From assembly GCF_014596525.1 (NCBI RefSeq), contig NZ_MSJP01000041.1:1-64000 (forward strand): a stretch of DNA of 64,000 bases, written 5' to 3'. The notes beneath the pieces are model-generated. The model did not search any database. It saw only the letters and a program-made list of their open reading frames with translations, and was not told where the DNA came from. Both the position numbers and the translations under genes were made by a program. This DNA comes from Streptomyces sp. CBMA291 (lineage in GTDB: Bacteria; Actinomycetota; Actinomycetes; Streptomycetales; Streptomycetaceae). Of this stretch, positions 27,419 to 35,574 are shown one piece after another (positions within the stretch are counted from its first letter, which is position 1; each line of letters begins with the position of its first letter).

Positions 27419-28258
27419 GTGACAGGCTCGGACGTTCCCTCCTCAGACCTCGCCTCGGATTCCCCCTCCGGCGCCCCTTCCTTCCGGCTGGCGTACGTGC
27501 CCGGGGTGACGCCCGCGAAGTGGGTGCGGGTCTGGCGCGAGCGCCTGCCCGACGTGCCCCTCGGCCTCGTCCAGGTGACACCCGCCGAGGCCTTCGGCGC
27601 GCTGCGGGAAGGCACGGCGGACGCCGGTCTGGTCCGGCTTCCCGTCGACGGCGACGACCTCAGCGCGATCCCGCTCTACACGGAGACCACGGTCGTGGTC
27701 GTCCCCAAGGACCACACGCTGACCGCCGCCGAGGAGGTCACGGTGGAGGACCTCGCCGAGGAACTGGTCCTGCACCCGCTCGACGACACCCTGGGCTGGG
27801 AGCGACCGCCGGGCCTGGCGGCGAACGAGCGCCCGGAGACCACCGCCGACGCCATCGAGCTGGTCGCGGCGGGAGTGGGCCTGCTCGCCCTCCCGCAGTC
27901 CCTCGCCCGGCTGCACCACCGCAAGGACCTCACCTACCGGACGCTCGTCGACGTCCCCCAGTCGCGGGTGGCCCTCTCCTGGCCGACCACCGACGAGGCG
28001 CCCGACCTGGTGGAGGAGTTCATCGGGATCGTGCGCGGCCGTACGGTGAACAGCACCCGGGGCCGCCGCGCCGAGGCTCTGAAGGGCCAGAAGCAGCCGA
28101 AGGACCAGAAGGGCGGCGACCGCAAGCAGGCCAAGCCCGCCCGCTCGGGGAAGACCGGTGGCGGCGCCCGGACGGGGGGCCGCCCGGCGGCCCGCAAGAG
28201 CGGAGGCTCCGGTGGCGGCTCCGGCAGGGGCCGTACCGGCGGGAAGCCGCGCCGGTAG
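27419..28258 (+). CDS. LysR substrate-binding-domain protein lacking a DNA-binding domain, basic tail
   Basis: 279 aa from GTG 27419. Residues about 20-205 resemble the periplasmic-binding-type effector domain of LysR regulators (RLAYVPGVTPAKWVRVW, VVVVPKDHTLTAAEEV, GVGLLALPQSLARLHH). No winged helix-turn-helix precedes it. The last about 70 residues are Lys/Gly/Arg-rich (KQPKDQKGGDRKQAKPARSG, GGSGRGRTGGKPRR), a tail that could bind nucleic acid non-specifically. It faces DUF5997. Automatic annotation would call it a LysR regulator, but the DNA-binding domain is missing. Confidence 0.8.
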   Translation: MTGSDVPSSDLASDSPSGAPSFRLAYVPGVTPAKWVRVWRERLPDVPLGLVQVTPAEAFGALREGTADAGLVRLPVDGDDLSAIPLYTETTVVVVPKDHTLTAAEEVTVEDLAEELVLHPLDDTLGWERPPGLAANERPETTADAIELVAAGVGLLALPQSLARLHHRKDLTYRTLVDVPQSRVALSWPTTDEAPDLVEEFIGIVRGRTVNSTRGRRAEALKGQKQPKDQKGGDRKQAKPARSGKTGGGARTGGRPAARKSGGSGGGSGRGRTGGKPRR

Positions 28259-28268
28259 TCCTGAGGGC

Positions 28269-28358
28269 GGGACCCGCCGGAAGGGGATCCGCCGGAGGGC
28301 GGCCCGTCGGAAGGCGGTCCGTCGGAATGGGATCCGTCGGAATGGGATCCGTTTGGAA
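28269..28358. repeat. Six tandem 15-bp units (GGGATCCGTCGGAAT family)
   Basis: Six consecutive 15-bp units follow the LysR-like gene, beginning GGGACCCGCCGGAAG and ending GGGATCCGTTTGGAA. They lie in the 284-bp convergent gap 28259-28542, which contains no gene. Confidence 0.8.
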
Positions 28359-28488
28359 CGGTGTCCGGGGTCTCGGGCCTGGTGTCCGGGTCTGACGTCC
28401 AGTGCCTGGTGTCCGGGGTCTGAGGCCCGGGGCCGTTCGAGGGCGGGCCTCCCCGCGATCGCCCCGCCCCACTCGGCCGCTCGGCCCC

Positions 28489-28536
28489 GCCCGCTCCGGC
28501 ATTCGCCCGCTCCGGCATTCGCCCGCTCCGGTATTC
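28489..28536. repeat. Three tandem 16-bp units (GCCCGCTCCGGCATTC)
   Basis: Three copies, the last with one change, lie immediately downstream of the ferredoxin-reductase stop at 28543. They are distinct from the 15-bp array nearby. Confidence 0.8.
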
Positions 28537-28542
28537 GTCCGC

Positions 28543-30207
28543 TCAGCCGCCCGTCCGCCACCTGCTCGTGCGGGCCGCCGCTCTCAGTTCCGGGACCGTG
28601 GCCAGCTTGACCCGGGGGCGGCCCGTCGCCCGGCCCCGGGCGCGTTCGGTCCGTTCGATGGCCGCGAGGCCGCGCGCGTCGACCAGCGGCCCGCTGCGGC
28701 TCCGCAGCAGCGCGCGGAACGCGCGGGAGGTGCCCGAAGGCGTCGGGAGGGTCCCCGCGATCGCGTCCGCGAGCAGTGTGCCCACCGTCTCCTCGGCGCA
28801 GGTCCGGTTGGCGCCGATGCCTCCGGTGGGGCCGCGTTTGATCCAGCCGACGACATAGCTCCCGGGCATCCCGGTGATCCGGCCGCCCTCGTGCGGCACC
28901 GTTCCGGTGGTCTCGTCGAAGGGCAGTCCGGGCAGCGGGATCCCCCGGTAGCCGATGGCGCGGACGAGCAGGCCCGTCCCGATCCCCGTACCGGAGGGGG
29001 TGCCCGCCCCGGTGACCTCGACCGCGCGGACGGAGTCTTCGCCGAGCACTCCGGTGGGGGCCGAGTGGAAGCGCAGGACGATCCGGCGCCGGTCCGCCGG
29101 GGGAGGCGCGGTCCAGTCCACCGTCTCCCGGGCGAGTCCGGCGAGCAGCGCCGCCTTCTCCCCGGTACGGGCGGCGTCGACGGCCGCACCGGTGCGCGGG
29201 TCGTGGGCGTCGACGACGAGGTCCACGCCCGGCAGGTGCTTCAGGGCGAGGAGTTCGGAGGTCGTGTACGCCGCGTGTCCGGGGCCCCGGCGGGCCAGCA
29301 GGACGACCTCGCGGACCGGACGCCCGCGCAGCGCCGCGAGGGCGTGGTCGGCGATGTCCGTACGGGCGAGTTCCGCCGGGTCGGAGAGCAGGACGCGGGC
29401 GATGTCGAGGGCCACGTTCCCGTTGCCGACGACGACCACCCGTTCGGCGGCGGGCGGCAGCCGGACGGCGTCCGGGCCCGTCTCGGGGTGCGCGTTGTAC
29501 CAGGAGACCAGGGAGGCGGCGGAGACACTGCCCGGCAGGTCCTCGCCGGGGATGCCGAGCCGCCGTTCGGCGGGCGCGCCGACCGCGTAGACCACGGCGT
29601 CGTGGTGGGCGGACAGCTCCGCAGGGGTGACGTCCCTGCCGACCTCGACGCCGAGCCGGAGCTTCACCCGGGGGTGGGAGTGGAAGCGGGCCAGGCTCTC
29701 CCCGGCGCCCTTGGTGGCGGGGTGGTCGGGCGCCACGCCGTACCGGAGGAGACCGCCGGCCACCGGCAGCCGGTCGATCAGCGTCACCTCGGATTCCGTG
29801 TGCAGGAGCAGGTCCTCGGCGGCGTACATGCCGGCCGGTCCCGTGCCGACGACGGCGACCCGCAGCGGGGCGAAGTCGGCGGGCAGCGAGCGGGGGAAGG
29901 AGGGCGCGCCCCAGGGATGGAACAGGGGCGAGGCGACCGGGGGCGCGGCGGGCCGGTCGGCGTAGTGGGCGGCGTTGATCTCCTCGTAGTCGCCGAGTGG
30001 TCCGGTGAGCCGGTCGGCCGGGAGGATCGCGTCGACCGGGCAGGCGTCGGCGCAGGCGCCGCAGTCGATGCAGGCGCGGGGGTCGACGTAGAGCATCTCG
30101 GTGGTGCCGAAGTCGGGTTCCGCGGGCGTCGGGTGGATGCAGTCGACCGGGCAGACGGCCACGCAGGTGGCGTCGGAGCAGCAGGTCTGGGTGATGACGT
30201 AGGTCAT
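28543..30207 (-). CDS. Ferredoxin fused to adrenodoxin-type ferredoxin-NADP+ reductase
   Basis: 554 aa from ATG 30207. Residues 1-60 form a ferredoxin with two cysteine groups (CCSDATCVAVCPVDC and CIDCGACADACPVDA). Residues from about 97 form an FprA/adrenodoxin-reductase-like flavoprotein with the FAD motif VVGTGPAGMYAAEDLL, the NADP motif VVGNGNVALDIARVLL and the end YVVGWIKRGPTGGIGANR. The fusion passes electrons from NADPH through FAD to its own iron-sulfur clusters. It lies 90 bp downstream of the diiron oxygenase on the same strand and is a likely redox partner for it. Confidence 0.92.
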   Translation of the reverse strand: MTYVITQTCCSDATCVAVCPVDCIHPTPAEPDFGTTEMLYVDPRACIDCGACADACPVDAILPADRLTGPLGDYEEINAAHYADRPAAPPVASPLFHPWGAPSFPRSLPADFAPLRVAVVGTGPAGMYAAEDLLLHTESEVTLIDRLPVAGGLLRYGVAPDHPATKGAGESLARFHSHPRVKLRLGVEVGRDVTPAELSAHHDAVVYAVGAPAERRLGIPGEDLPGSVSAASLVSWYNAHPETGPDAVRLPPAAERVVVVGNGNVALDIARVLLSDPAELARTDIADHALAALRGRPVREVVLLARRGPGHAAYTTSELLALKHLPGVDLVVDAHDPRTGAAVDAARTGEKAALLAGLARETVDWTAPPPADRRRIVLRFHSAPTGVLGEDSVRAVEVTGAGTPSGTGIGTGLLVRAIGYRGIPLPGLPFDETTGTVPHEGGRITGMPGSYVVGWIKRGPTGGIGANRTCAEETVGTLLADAIAGTLPTPSGTSRAFRALLRSRSGPLVDARGLAAIERTERARGRATGRPRVKLATVPELRAAARTSRWRTGG

Positions 30208-30297
30208 GGCGGCGGCTCGGCTCTGCTCGTCGGGGCGTCAGGGCTCGTCTGGTCCGGACCGCTCTGGGGGTAGACCGGTCCGGACTGGTCTGCGGGG

Positions 30298-31203
30298 TCA
30301 GACGAGATGGGCGCGCTGGTAGAAGAAGAGCGCGGGGCGGGTCAGCATGCCGACGTCGGAGAGGAACTCCATCAGTCCGGCGCAGCTGGCGCGCAGCCGT
30401 GACTTGTAGTGCTCGTTGGCGGCGGCTTCGCGGCGGGCGCGCTCGGGGTCGAGCCCGGCGCGCGTGTACACCTCGGGGTTCACCAGGCTGGTGATGATGT
30501 AGTACGCGGCGATGGCGACGACGAGCGCCTGGACGTGGCGGCGGGCGCGGCTCGCGCGGGCGAGGCGACGGCGGGTCTCGTCCCGGGCGAACTTCATGTG
30601 CCGGGATTCCTCGACGACATGGATGTTGTTGATGGTGCGGACGAAGGGCACCACCCGCTCGTCGCGCATCCAGTCGCGCTGCATGACGTCGAGGACCTCC
30701 TCGGCGACGAGGATTCCCGCGTACGCGGCTTCGCCGAAGCCGACGGTCTTCATGAAGCGGCCGAGTTCGAGGACGGAGCGACGGGGCCGGTAGGCGGGCG
30801 CGCCGAGCTTCCGCGAGCCCCGGGCGAACATGATCGAGTGGCGGCACTCGTCGGCGATCTCGGTGAGGGCCCACTGGAACCGGGGGTCGGTGTGGTCCAG
30901 GAGGTAGATGTCACGGAGGACCATCTGCTGGAGGATCATCTCGAACCAGATGCCGGTGCTCGCGACCGAGGCGGACTCCTGCCGGGTCAGCTCCTTGCGC
31001 TGCTCCTCGGTCATCTCGTGCCAGTACGCGGTGCCGTAGAGGCTGTTCCACTCGGGGCTCTGCCCGTGGAAGTCCTTGTCGAGCGGGGTGTCCCAGTCGA
31101 CCTCGACGGCGGGGTCGTACGAGAGCCTGGCGGCCGATCGGAGCAGCCGCGCCGCGACGTCGTCCTGGTCCTGGTCGTCCGGGCGAGCGGTGCTGCTGGC
31201 CAT
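30298..31203 (-). CDS. AurF-like non-heme diiron oxygenase
   Basis: 301 aa from ATG 31203. It contains paired iron-ligand motifs of the AurF/ferritin-like diiron type: EIADECRHSIMF and VVEESRHMKFARDE, with an upstream Glu in the ESASVASTGIWFEMILQQM helix. Family members oxidise aryl amines to nitro groups (AurF, CmlI) or hydroxylate other substrates. A ferredoxin/reductase fusion follows and a double TetR regulator is divergent. The actual substrate is not indicated by neighbours. Confidence 0.85.
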   Translation of the reverse strand: MASSTARPDDQDQDDVAARLLRSAARLSYDPAVEVDWDTPLDKDFHGQSPEWNSLYGTAYWHEMTEEQRKELTRQESASVASTGIWFEMILQQMVLRDIYLLDHTDPRFQWALTEIADECRHSIMFARGSRKLGAPAYRPRRSVLELGRFMKTVGFGEAAYAGILVAEEVLDVMQRDWMRDERVVPFVRTINNIHVVEESRHMKFARDETRRRLARASRARRHVQALVVAIAAYYIITSLVNPEVYTRAGLDPERARREAAANEHYKSRLRASCAGLMEFLSDVGMLTRPALFFYQRAHLV

Positions 31204-31244
31204 GGTGCGGCTCCTGGGGCGCGGGTGGCTGCTCCGGCTCTTGC

Positions 31245-31428
31245 TAGACAGTTCGTCTAACAAGCTTGCTGGACGGAACGTACAACAAGGGGGTGGCGCG
31301 GGCCTAGACCCCGGCGAGGACTTGTCGAGCGACCGTCCATGCCGCCTGCGCACCGGGTCGTCCCGCGCGCGATCTCGACCGTCCGGGGAAAGTTACCAAT
31401 GGAACGGTAAATTTCGAGAGGGACGAAA
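31245..31428. promoter_or_regulatory. Three dyads between diiron oxygenase and TetR gene
   Basis: TAGAC-AGTTC-GTCTA (31245-31259) lies near the oxygenase start. TTACC-N8-GGTAA (31393-31410) and TTTCG-N7-CGAAA (31412-31428) lie just before the regulator start. All arms are perfect. The region is AT-richer than its surroundings. They are candidate operators for the divergent TetR protein. Confidence 0.6.
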
Positions 31429-31447
31429 ATATCGGGATACTGGGGGT

Positions 31448-32629
31448 ATGGGAAGCTCACGAGGTTCGTACCGCACGGGGCGCGAGCGCGCGGCACGCAT
31501 CCTCGACGCCGCACACGTCCTGTTCATCGAGAACGGATACCGGGCGACGTCACTGCGCGACGTCGCCGCGGCGTCCGGCATCTCGCACCCCGCGCTGCTG
31601 CGCCACTTCGGCTCCCGCGAGGAGATCCTCACGGCCCTGGTCGAACGGCTTGAGGCCGCGCACGGCGACTGGCCCCTGCGGCAGAGCGACGGCACCGCCC
31701 TCACGGCCGCCGCGATCGCCCGGCACAACGAGACGGTCCCCGGCTGGATCGAGCTGTTCACGGCCCTGCTCGGGGAGGCGACCAGCCCCGAGCACCCCGG
31801 GCACGACCTCATGTGCCGCCGCCGCGACACCGGCAACGAACTCGCCGCACGCCATCTGCTGCCAAGGGGAGTCGACGCCCGCTCCGCCGAACTCGCGGTC
31901 CTGCGCCTCGGCGCGCTCTGGGACGGTTTGCAGATACTTTCGCTCTACTTCCCCGGCGAGATCGACATCCCCGGCCAACTGGCCGCCTACGAAGCGGAAG
32001 TGGCCCGCGAGGGCATCCCGAAGGCCCCGGCCGCCCCGGTGAAGGCCGGTGAGCCGAGGACCGGTGGGCCCGGGGGCCCTGCCCCCGTCCCCGAATCCGC
32101 CCCGCCCGTGACCGGCAACCGCCGCCGCGCCCTCGAAGCCGCCGCGCGCCGCTACGCCCGGCAGGGCTACTACGAGGCGTCGATACAGTCGATCGCCGAC
32201 GACGCCGGGCTGACGAAGGCGGCCCTGGTCCATGTCGCCCGGACCAAGCGCGACCTGCTCGACGCCGTCCTCGCCGAGGTCGTCGACGCCCCGAGGCCGG
32301 AGGGCGGGAACCCTGCCCTGTGGCTCCGCACCCTGCCGCAGCGCCCCCGTTGGGTCACCGCCGCGCGTGTGGTCCTGCTGTGCGAGGCGACCGTCCCCGC
32401 GCATCCGGCCCACGCCTTCATGTCCAGGCGCCTCGCCGAGGCCCGACGGAGCGTCGTCTCCGCCCTGGTCGGGGCGGGCCGCCCCCCGGTCCTGGCGGCG
32501 CCCGAAGCGGACCGGGCCGTCGCCATGGCCCTGGGAATCGTCATCGCCTGGCTCTACGACCCGGACCGCTTCGACCCCCGGACGCTCGTCGACGGGATCG
32601 TCCCCCGCCCCCGGCAGACCACCACCTGA
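31448..32629 (+). CDS. Tandem TetR regulator (two TetR units in one chain)
   Basis: 393 aa from ATG 31448, about twice the TetR norm. The first unit has a TetR_N domain at about residues 11-60 (AARILDAAHVLFIENGYRAT, then ASGISHPALLRHFGSREEI). After its own ligand-type helices and a Pro/Gly linker (GGPGGPAPVPESAPP), a second TetR_N domain starts near residue 222 (RRALEAAARRYARQGYYEAS, AGLTKAALVHVARTKRDLL). The second recognition helix is diverged (VHVARTK in place of YHYF). A monomer could therefore mimic a TetR dimer. It probably regulates the divergent oxygenase operon. Confidence 0.88.
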   Translation: MGSSRGSYRTGRERAARILDAAHVLFIENGYRATSLRDVAAASGISHPALLRHFGSREEILTALVERLEAAHGDWPLRQSDGTALTAAAIARHNETVPGWIELFTALLGEATSPEHPGHDLMCRRRDTGNELAARHLLPRGVDARSAELAVLRLGALWDGLQILSLYFPGEIDIPGQLAAYEAEVAREGIPKAPAAPVKAGEPRTGGPGGPAPVPESAPPVTGNRRRALEAAARRYARQGYYEASIQSIADDAGLTKAALVHVARTKRDLLDAVLAEVVDAPRPEGGNPALWLRTLPQRPRWVTAARVVLLCEATVPAHPAHAFMSRRLAEARRSVVSALVGAGRPPVLAAPEADRAVAMALGIVIAWLYDPDRFDPRTLVDGIVPRPRQTTT

Positions 32630-32650
32630 CCGGACGCCGCCCCGGACGGA

Positions 32651-32685
32651 CCGTCACCCGGAGCGGGGTCCGCCCCGGGCGACGG
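32651..32685. terminator. Bidirectional terminator-like hairpin between TetR and subtilase genes
   Basis: An inner CGGGG-TCCG-CCCCG stem (32664-32677) is enclosed by CCGTC and GACGG arms, in a 75-bp convergent gap. Confidence 0.55.
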
Positions 32686-32704
32686 TGTGATCGGTCCGGG
32701 CGGG

Positions 32705-34240
32705 CTAGAAGGCAAGCCTCCAGGCGCCGATCGCGGCCGGCACGCTGCTCACGGCCTTCAACGCGTCGACCGAGCCCTCACCGAAGAAACCGTTCTTCGT
32801 GGTGGTGCCCTTGCAGCGGGTGTCCGAAGGGCACGCCCGGTCGGTGGCCTGGAGGGCGAGTCGGTCCCGGATCTGCGCCGGGGTAAACGTCGGGTTGACG
32901 CTCGCGATCAGCGCGGCGACCCCCGTGACGTGCGGGGAGGCCATCGACGTACCGCTCATGGTGCCGTACTTGCCGCCCGGGAGCGTGGAGTAGACGCCGG
33001 TGGCGCCGTCGCCGCCCGGGGCCGCGATGTCGATCACGCCGTTGCCGAAGTTCGAGTACGAGGCCTTCGCGCCGCCGCTGGCCTGCGCGGCGACCGTCAC
33101 CACGCCCGGCAGCTCCGTCGGGATGTCGACGCAGGCGTTGGTCAGGGTCCGGGTGACCGGCGTCGAGTCGTTGGGGCTCTCGGAGTCGGTCGTCTTGTTC
33201 GCCAGGTCGTAGTTGGCGTTTCCGGCGGCCGCCACCTGGAGCGAGCCCTTGCCCTCGGCGTACTGCTGCGCCCTGCGGACGCCCTCGATGATGGCCGCCT
33301 GGTCCACGTTGTCCGGGCAGTTGAACTGCCACGGGTCCGTGTAGTAGCTGTTGTTGGTGACCTTGAAGCCGTGGTCGCCGGCCCACACGAAGCCGCAGAT
33401 CGTGTTCTCCGCGAAGAACAGGGTGCTGCCCGGCTCGGCGATGCGGACCGAGGAGATCCGTACGCCCGGCGCGACGCCGACGACGCCCTTGCCGTTCTTC
33501 GCCGCCGCGATCGTCCCCGCGACGTGCGTCCCGTGGGTGGCCACGTCACGCCAGGCCCCGGTGCGGGTGTCCGCCTTGCCGTAGGCGCAGGAGGCCGAGT
33601 CGGCGGCGTTGAAGTTGGGGGCGATGTCCTGGTGCCGGTCGTCCACGCCCGTGTCGAGGACGCCGACCTTCACCGCGGCGGAACCGGTGGTGACGGCCCA
33701 GGCCTGGTCGGCCTTGATCTGCGTCATGTCCCAGCGGTTGGACTCGGTGAGCGTCGTCGTCGACTGCGTCGGGTTCGCCGGGAGCGCGGGGTTGTAGGCG
33801 TCGGCGGGAACGTCGGAGGTACGGGTGGCCCCGACCTGCTGCACTCCGCCGACCGCGCGCAGGGCGGAGGCGAACGTCGCCGAGGCCGAGTGCGCCACGA
33901 TCACGCCGATGGCGTCGTACGTGGCGAAGACCGAGCCGCCGTTGGCCGCCACGGCGCCGCTGACGGCGGACGTGCCGCCGGGCGCGGTGACGACCAGATA
34001 CGCGCGGGTACCGGCGGCCCAGGCGGCGGGCACGGGCGCCGCGTTCACCGGTGTCGTCTGTTGGGGTGCCGTCCGTACGGGGGCGGCGCCCGTGGTCGGC
34101 GCCGCCGGGACCGCGACGGGCGCGGTGTCCGAAGGCGTGGCCTGGGCGAATCCCGTGGGCGCGGCGAGTGCCACGATCGTCCCGAGGGTCGCGGCGGCCA
34201 GGACGGACGTTCTCGACCTGCTGGATATGAGGGAAAGCAA
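32705..34240 (-). CDS. Secreted subtilisin-like serine protease (S8)
   Basis: 511 aa from a TTG at 34240, which has GGAGG 5 bp upstream; the open frame extends beyond 35 kb but that part is antisense noise. A signal peptide (SVLAAATLGTIVALAAPTGFA) is followed by a Pro/Ala-rich propeptide and an S8 catalytic domain with Asp in VGVLDTGVDD, His in THGTHVAGTIAAA and Ser in GTSMASPHVTG. It is an extracellular protease. Streptomyces carries many; there is no linked inhibitor. The only unusual point is the TTG start. Confidence 0.88.
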   Translation of the reverse strand: MLSLISSRSRTSVLAAATLGTIVALAAPTGFAQATPSDTAPVAVPAAPTTGAAPVRTAPQQTTPVNAAPVPAAWAAGTRAYLVVTAPGGTSAVSGAVAANGGSVFATYDAIGVIVAHSASATFASALRAVGGVQQVGATRTSDVPADAYNPALPANPTQSTTTLTESNRWDMTQIKADQAWAVTTGSAAVKVGVLDTGVDDRHQDIAPNFNAADSASCAYGKADTRTGAWRDVATHGTHVAGTIAAAKNGKGVVGVAPGVRISSVRIAEPGSTLFFAENTICGFVWAGDHGFKVTNNSYYTDPWQFNCPDNVDQAAIIEGVRRAQQYAEGKGSLQVAAAGNANYDLANKTTDSESPNDSTPVTRTLTNACVDIPTELPGVVTVAAQASGGAKASYSNFGNGVIDIAAPGGDGATGVYSTLPGGKYGTMSGTSMASPHVTGVAALIASVNPTFTPAQIRDRLALQATDRACPSDTRCKGTTTKNGFFGEGSVDALKAVSSVPAAIGAWRLAF

Positions 34241-34456
34241 GGCGTCCTCCGTCGACCCGGCGACACGGGTGGCGCCCACCGGGCCCTGTGGTGTGTGGGG
34301 TGGACGCAAGATCCCAGACCGGGCGCCCGGAGGGAAGGGGTCGGTACGAATTCCGTTCCCGCGGTGGTCCGCGGGGGCTTCCGCACCCCGCGTCGAGGAG
34401 CCCGCCGCGATGTGCTCTGCTTCGGTGATCGACTGCCGACCGAAGGGGACCACCCG

Positions 34457-34819
34457 ATGAAGTTGCCCGGCCCGCTGCGTGTGCTCAACGAGGGGCTCGC
34501 GTTCTTCCTGGAGCTCGCGGCGCTCGCCGTCCTCGCCTGGTGGGGGTGGCGCAGCTCGGACGCCCTGTTCGTACGGCTGCCGCTCGCGGTGGCGGCGCCG
34601 CTCGCCGCTGCCCTCGTCTGGGGTCTCTTCGCGGCGCCGAAGGCACGGATCCGGCTGCCCCTGGCGGGCGTTCTGGCGGTGAAGGCGCTGGTGTTCGGCG
34701 CCGCCGCACTGGCCCTGCTGGCCCTGGGAAGGCCCGGCTGGTCCCTGGCCTGCGCCATCGTCGCGGTGCTGAACACGTATCTTGCGACGGGGGACCGGCG
34801 GGCCCGCACGACGGTCTGA
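34457..34819 (+). CDS. YrdB-family membrane protein (DUF2568)
   Basis: 120 aa from ATG 34457, with GAAGGGG upstream. Four hydrophobic helices are evident, starting LNEGLAFFLELAALAVLAWWG and ending AIVAVLNTYLATGDR, the pattern of the YrdB/DUF2568 family. Function unknown. It is divergent from the subtilase across a 216-bp region in which a CCGCGG-TGGT-CCGCGG dyad (34359-34374) is the only structure I see. Confidence 0.8.
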   Translation: MKLPGPLRVLNEGLAFFLELAALAVLAWWGWRSSDALFVRLPLAVAAPLAAALVWGLFAAPKARIRLPLAGVLAVKALVFGAAALALLALGRPGWSLACAIVAVLNTYLATGDRRARTTV

Positions 34820-34923
34820 GACCGGGCCGGAGGCCGGGGAGCGCCAGGGGCGGACCAGGGGCCGGGTAGTACCGGGGCCGGACCGGGGCGGCCGGAGCGC
34901 TCGGGAGGCGGGCCCGTATCGCC

Positions 34924-35463
34924 TCAGGGGCGGGGCCAGGGGCGGCCTTCGAGACGTTCGACGTCCCGGTTGAAGCGTTCGAGGTAGGCGGCGAACACGG
35001 CCACGTCCTCGGGGGACCAGTGCTCGACTACGCGCTCGACCCCGGCGATGTTCGCGGCGCGGTCGGCTTCGAGGCGTCGCTCGCCCTCCTCCGTGATGCG
35101 GAACTTGCGGGCGATACCGCCGTCCGGGTCGGGGATGCGCTCGACGATCCCGGCGCGCAGCATCGCCGCCGTCTGCCGGTTGAGGGTCGAGGCGTCGAGG
35201 GCGAAGGCCTCGCTGAGCTGCCCGATGGACATGGGGCCGTCGATGAGGATGCGGCTCAGCAGGAGATAGGCGCTGCGGTCGAGGTGGCCGCCGGAGGCCC
35301 GGGGGCGGGGCGCGTGGAGATGCGCGTGCCGACTGAGCAGCATGCTCTCGAACTCGACCAGCCGGGTGGGCCGGCTCATGGCCGTCTCGCCCGGCTGGTC
35401 GGCGGGGCTCCCGCCCGGTTTCTCCACGGGGCTGTCCACAGGCTTGTCCACGGGGTTGTCCAT
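34924..35463 (-). CDS. MarR-family regulator
   Basis: 179 aa from ATG 35463. The winged helix spans about residues 60-125 (AYLLLSRILIDGPMSIGQLSEAFALDASTLNR, then a wing with DPDGGIARKFRIT). The first 28 residues are a repetitive tail (MDNPVDKPVDSPVEKPGGSP) not usual for MarR. It is divergent from an MFS exporter, and the intergenic region holds a perfect 17-bp palindrome, the typical arrangement for ligand-responsive repression of efflux. Confidence 0.9.
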   Translation of the reverse strand: MDNPVDKPVDSPVEKPGGSPADQPGETAMSRPTRLVEFESMLLSRHAHLHAPRPRASGGHLDRSAYLLLSRILIDGPMSIGQLSEAFALDASTLNRQTAAMLRAGIVERIPDPDGGIARKFRITEEGERRLEADRAANIAGVERVVEHWSPEDVAVFAAYLERFNRDVERLEGRPWPRP

Positions 35464-35499
35464 AGAGGCATTCTCTCCTGCGATGATCCTTTATGCACC

Positions 35500-35540
35500 A
35501 TACACAACTTGTGTATCCATCCATCGATGTGCATTATGCA
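35500..35540. promoter_or_regulatory. Two palindromes in the MarR/MFS intergenic region
   Basis: ATACACAA-C-TTGTGTAT (35500-35516) is a perfect 17-bp palindrome, and TGCAT-T-ATGCA (35530-35540) a perfect 11-bp one. The region is strikingly AT-rich for this genome. They are candidate MarR operators controlling both genes. Confidence 0.7.
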
Positions 35541-35574
35541 TATAGTCATTGTGAAAGTACTCAAGGGAGAACAC

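Noticed and set aside
27443..30874. 1143-codon minus-strand frame across LysR-like and ferredoxin-reductase genes
   Set aside because: Arg/Pro/Gly-rich translation without domains, overlapping genes with clear domains in other frames.
34241..35524. Upstream extension of the subtilase frame
   Set aside because: The extension overlaps the YrdB and MarR genes antisense or in another frame and precedes a normal signal peptide; the TTG at 34240 with GGAGG is a better start.
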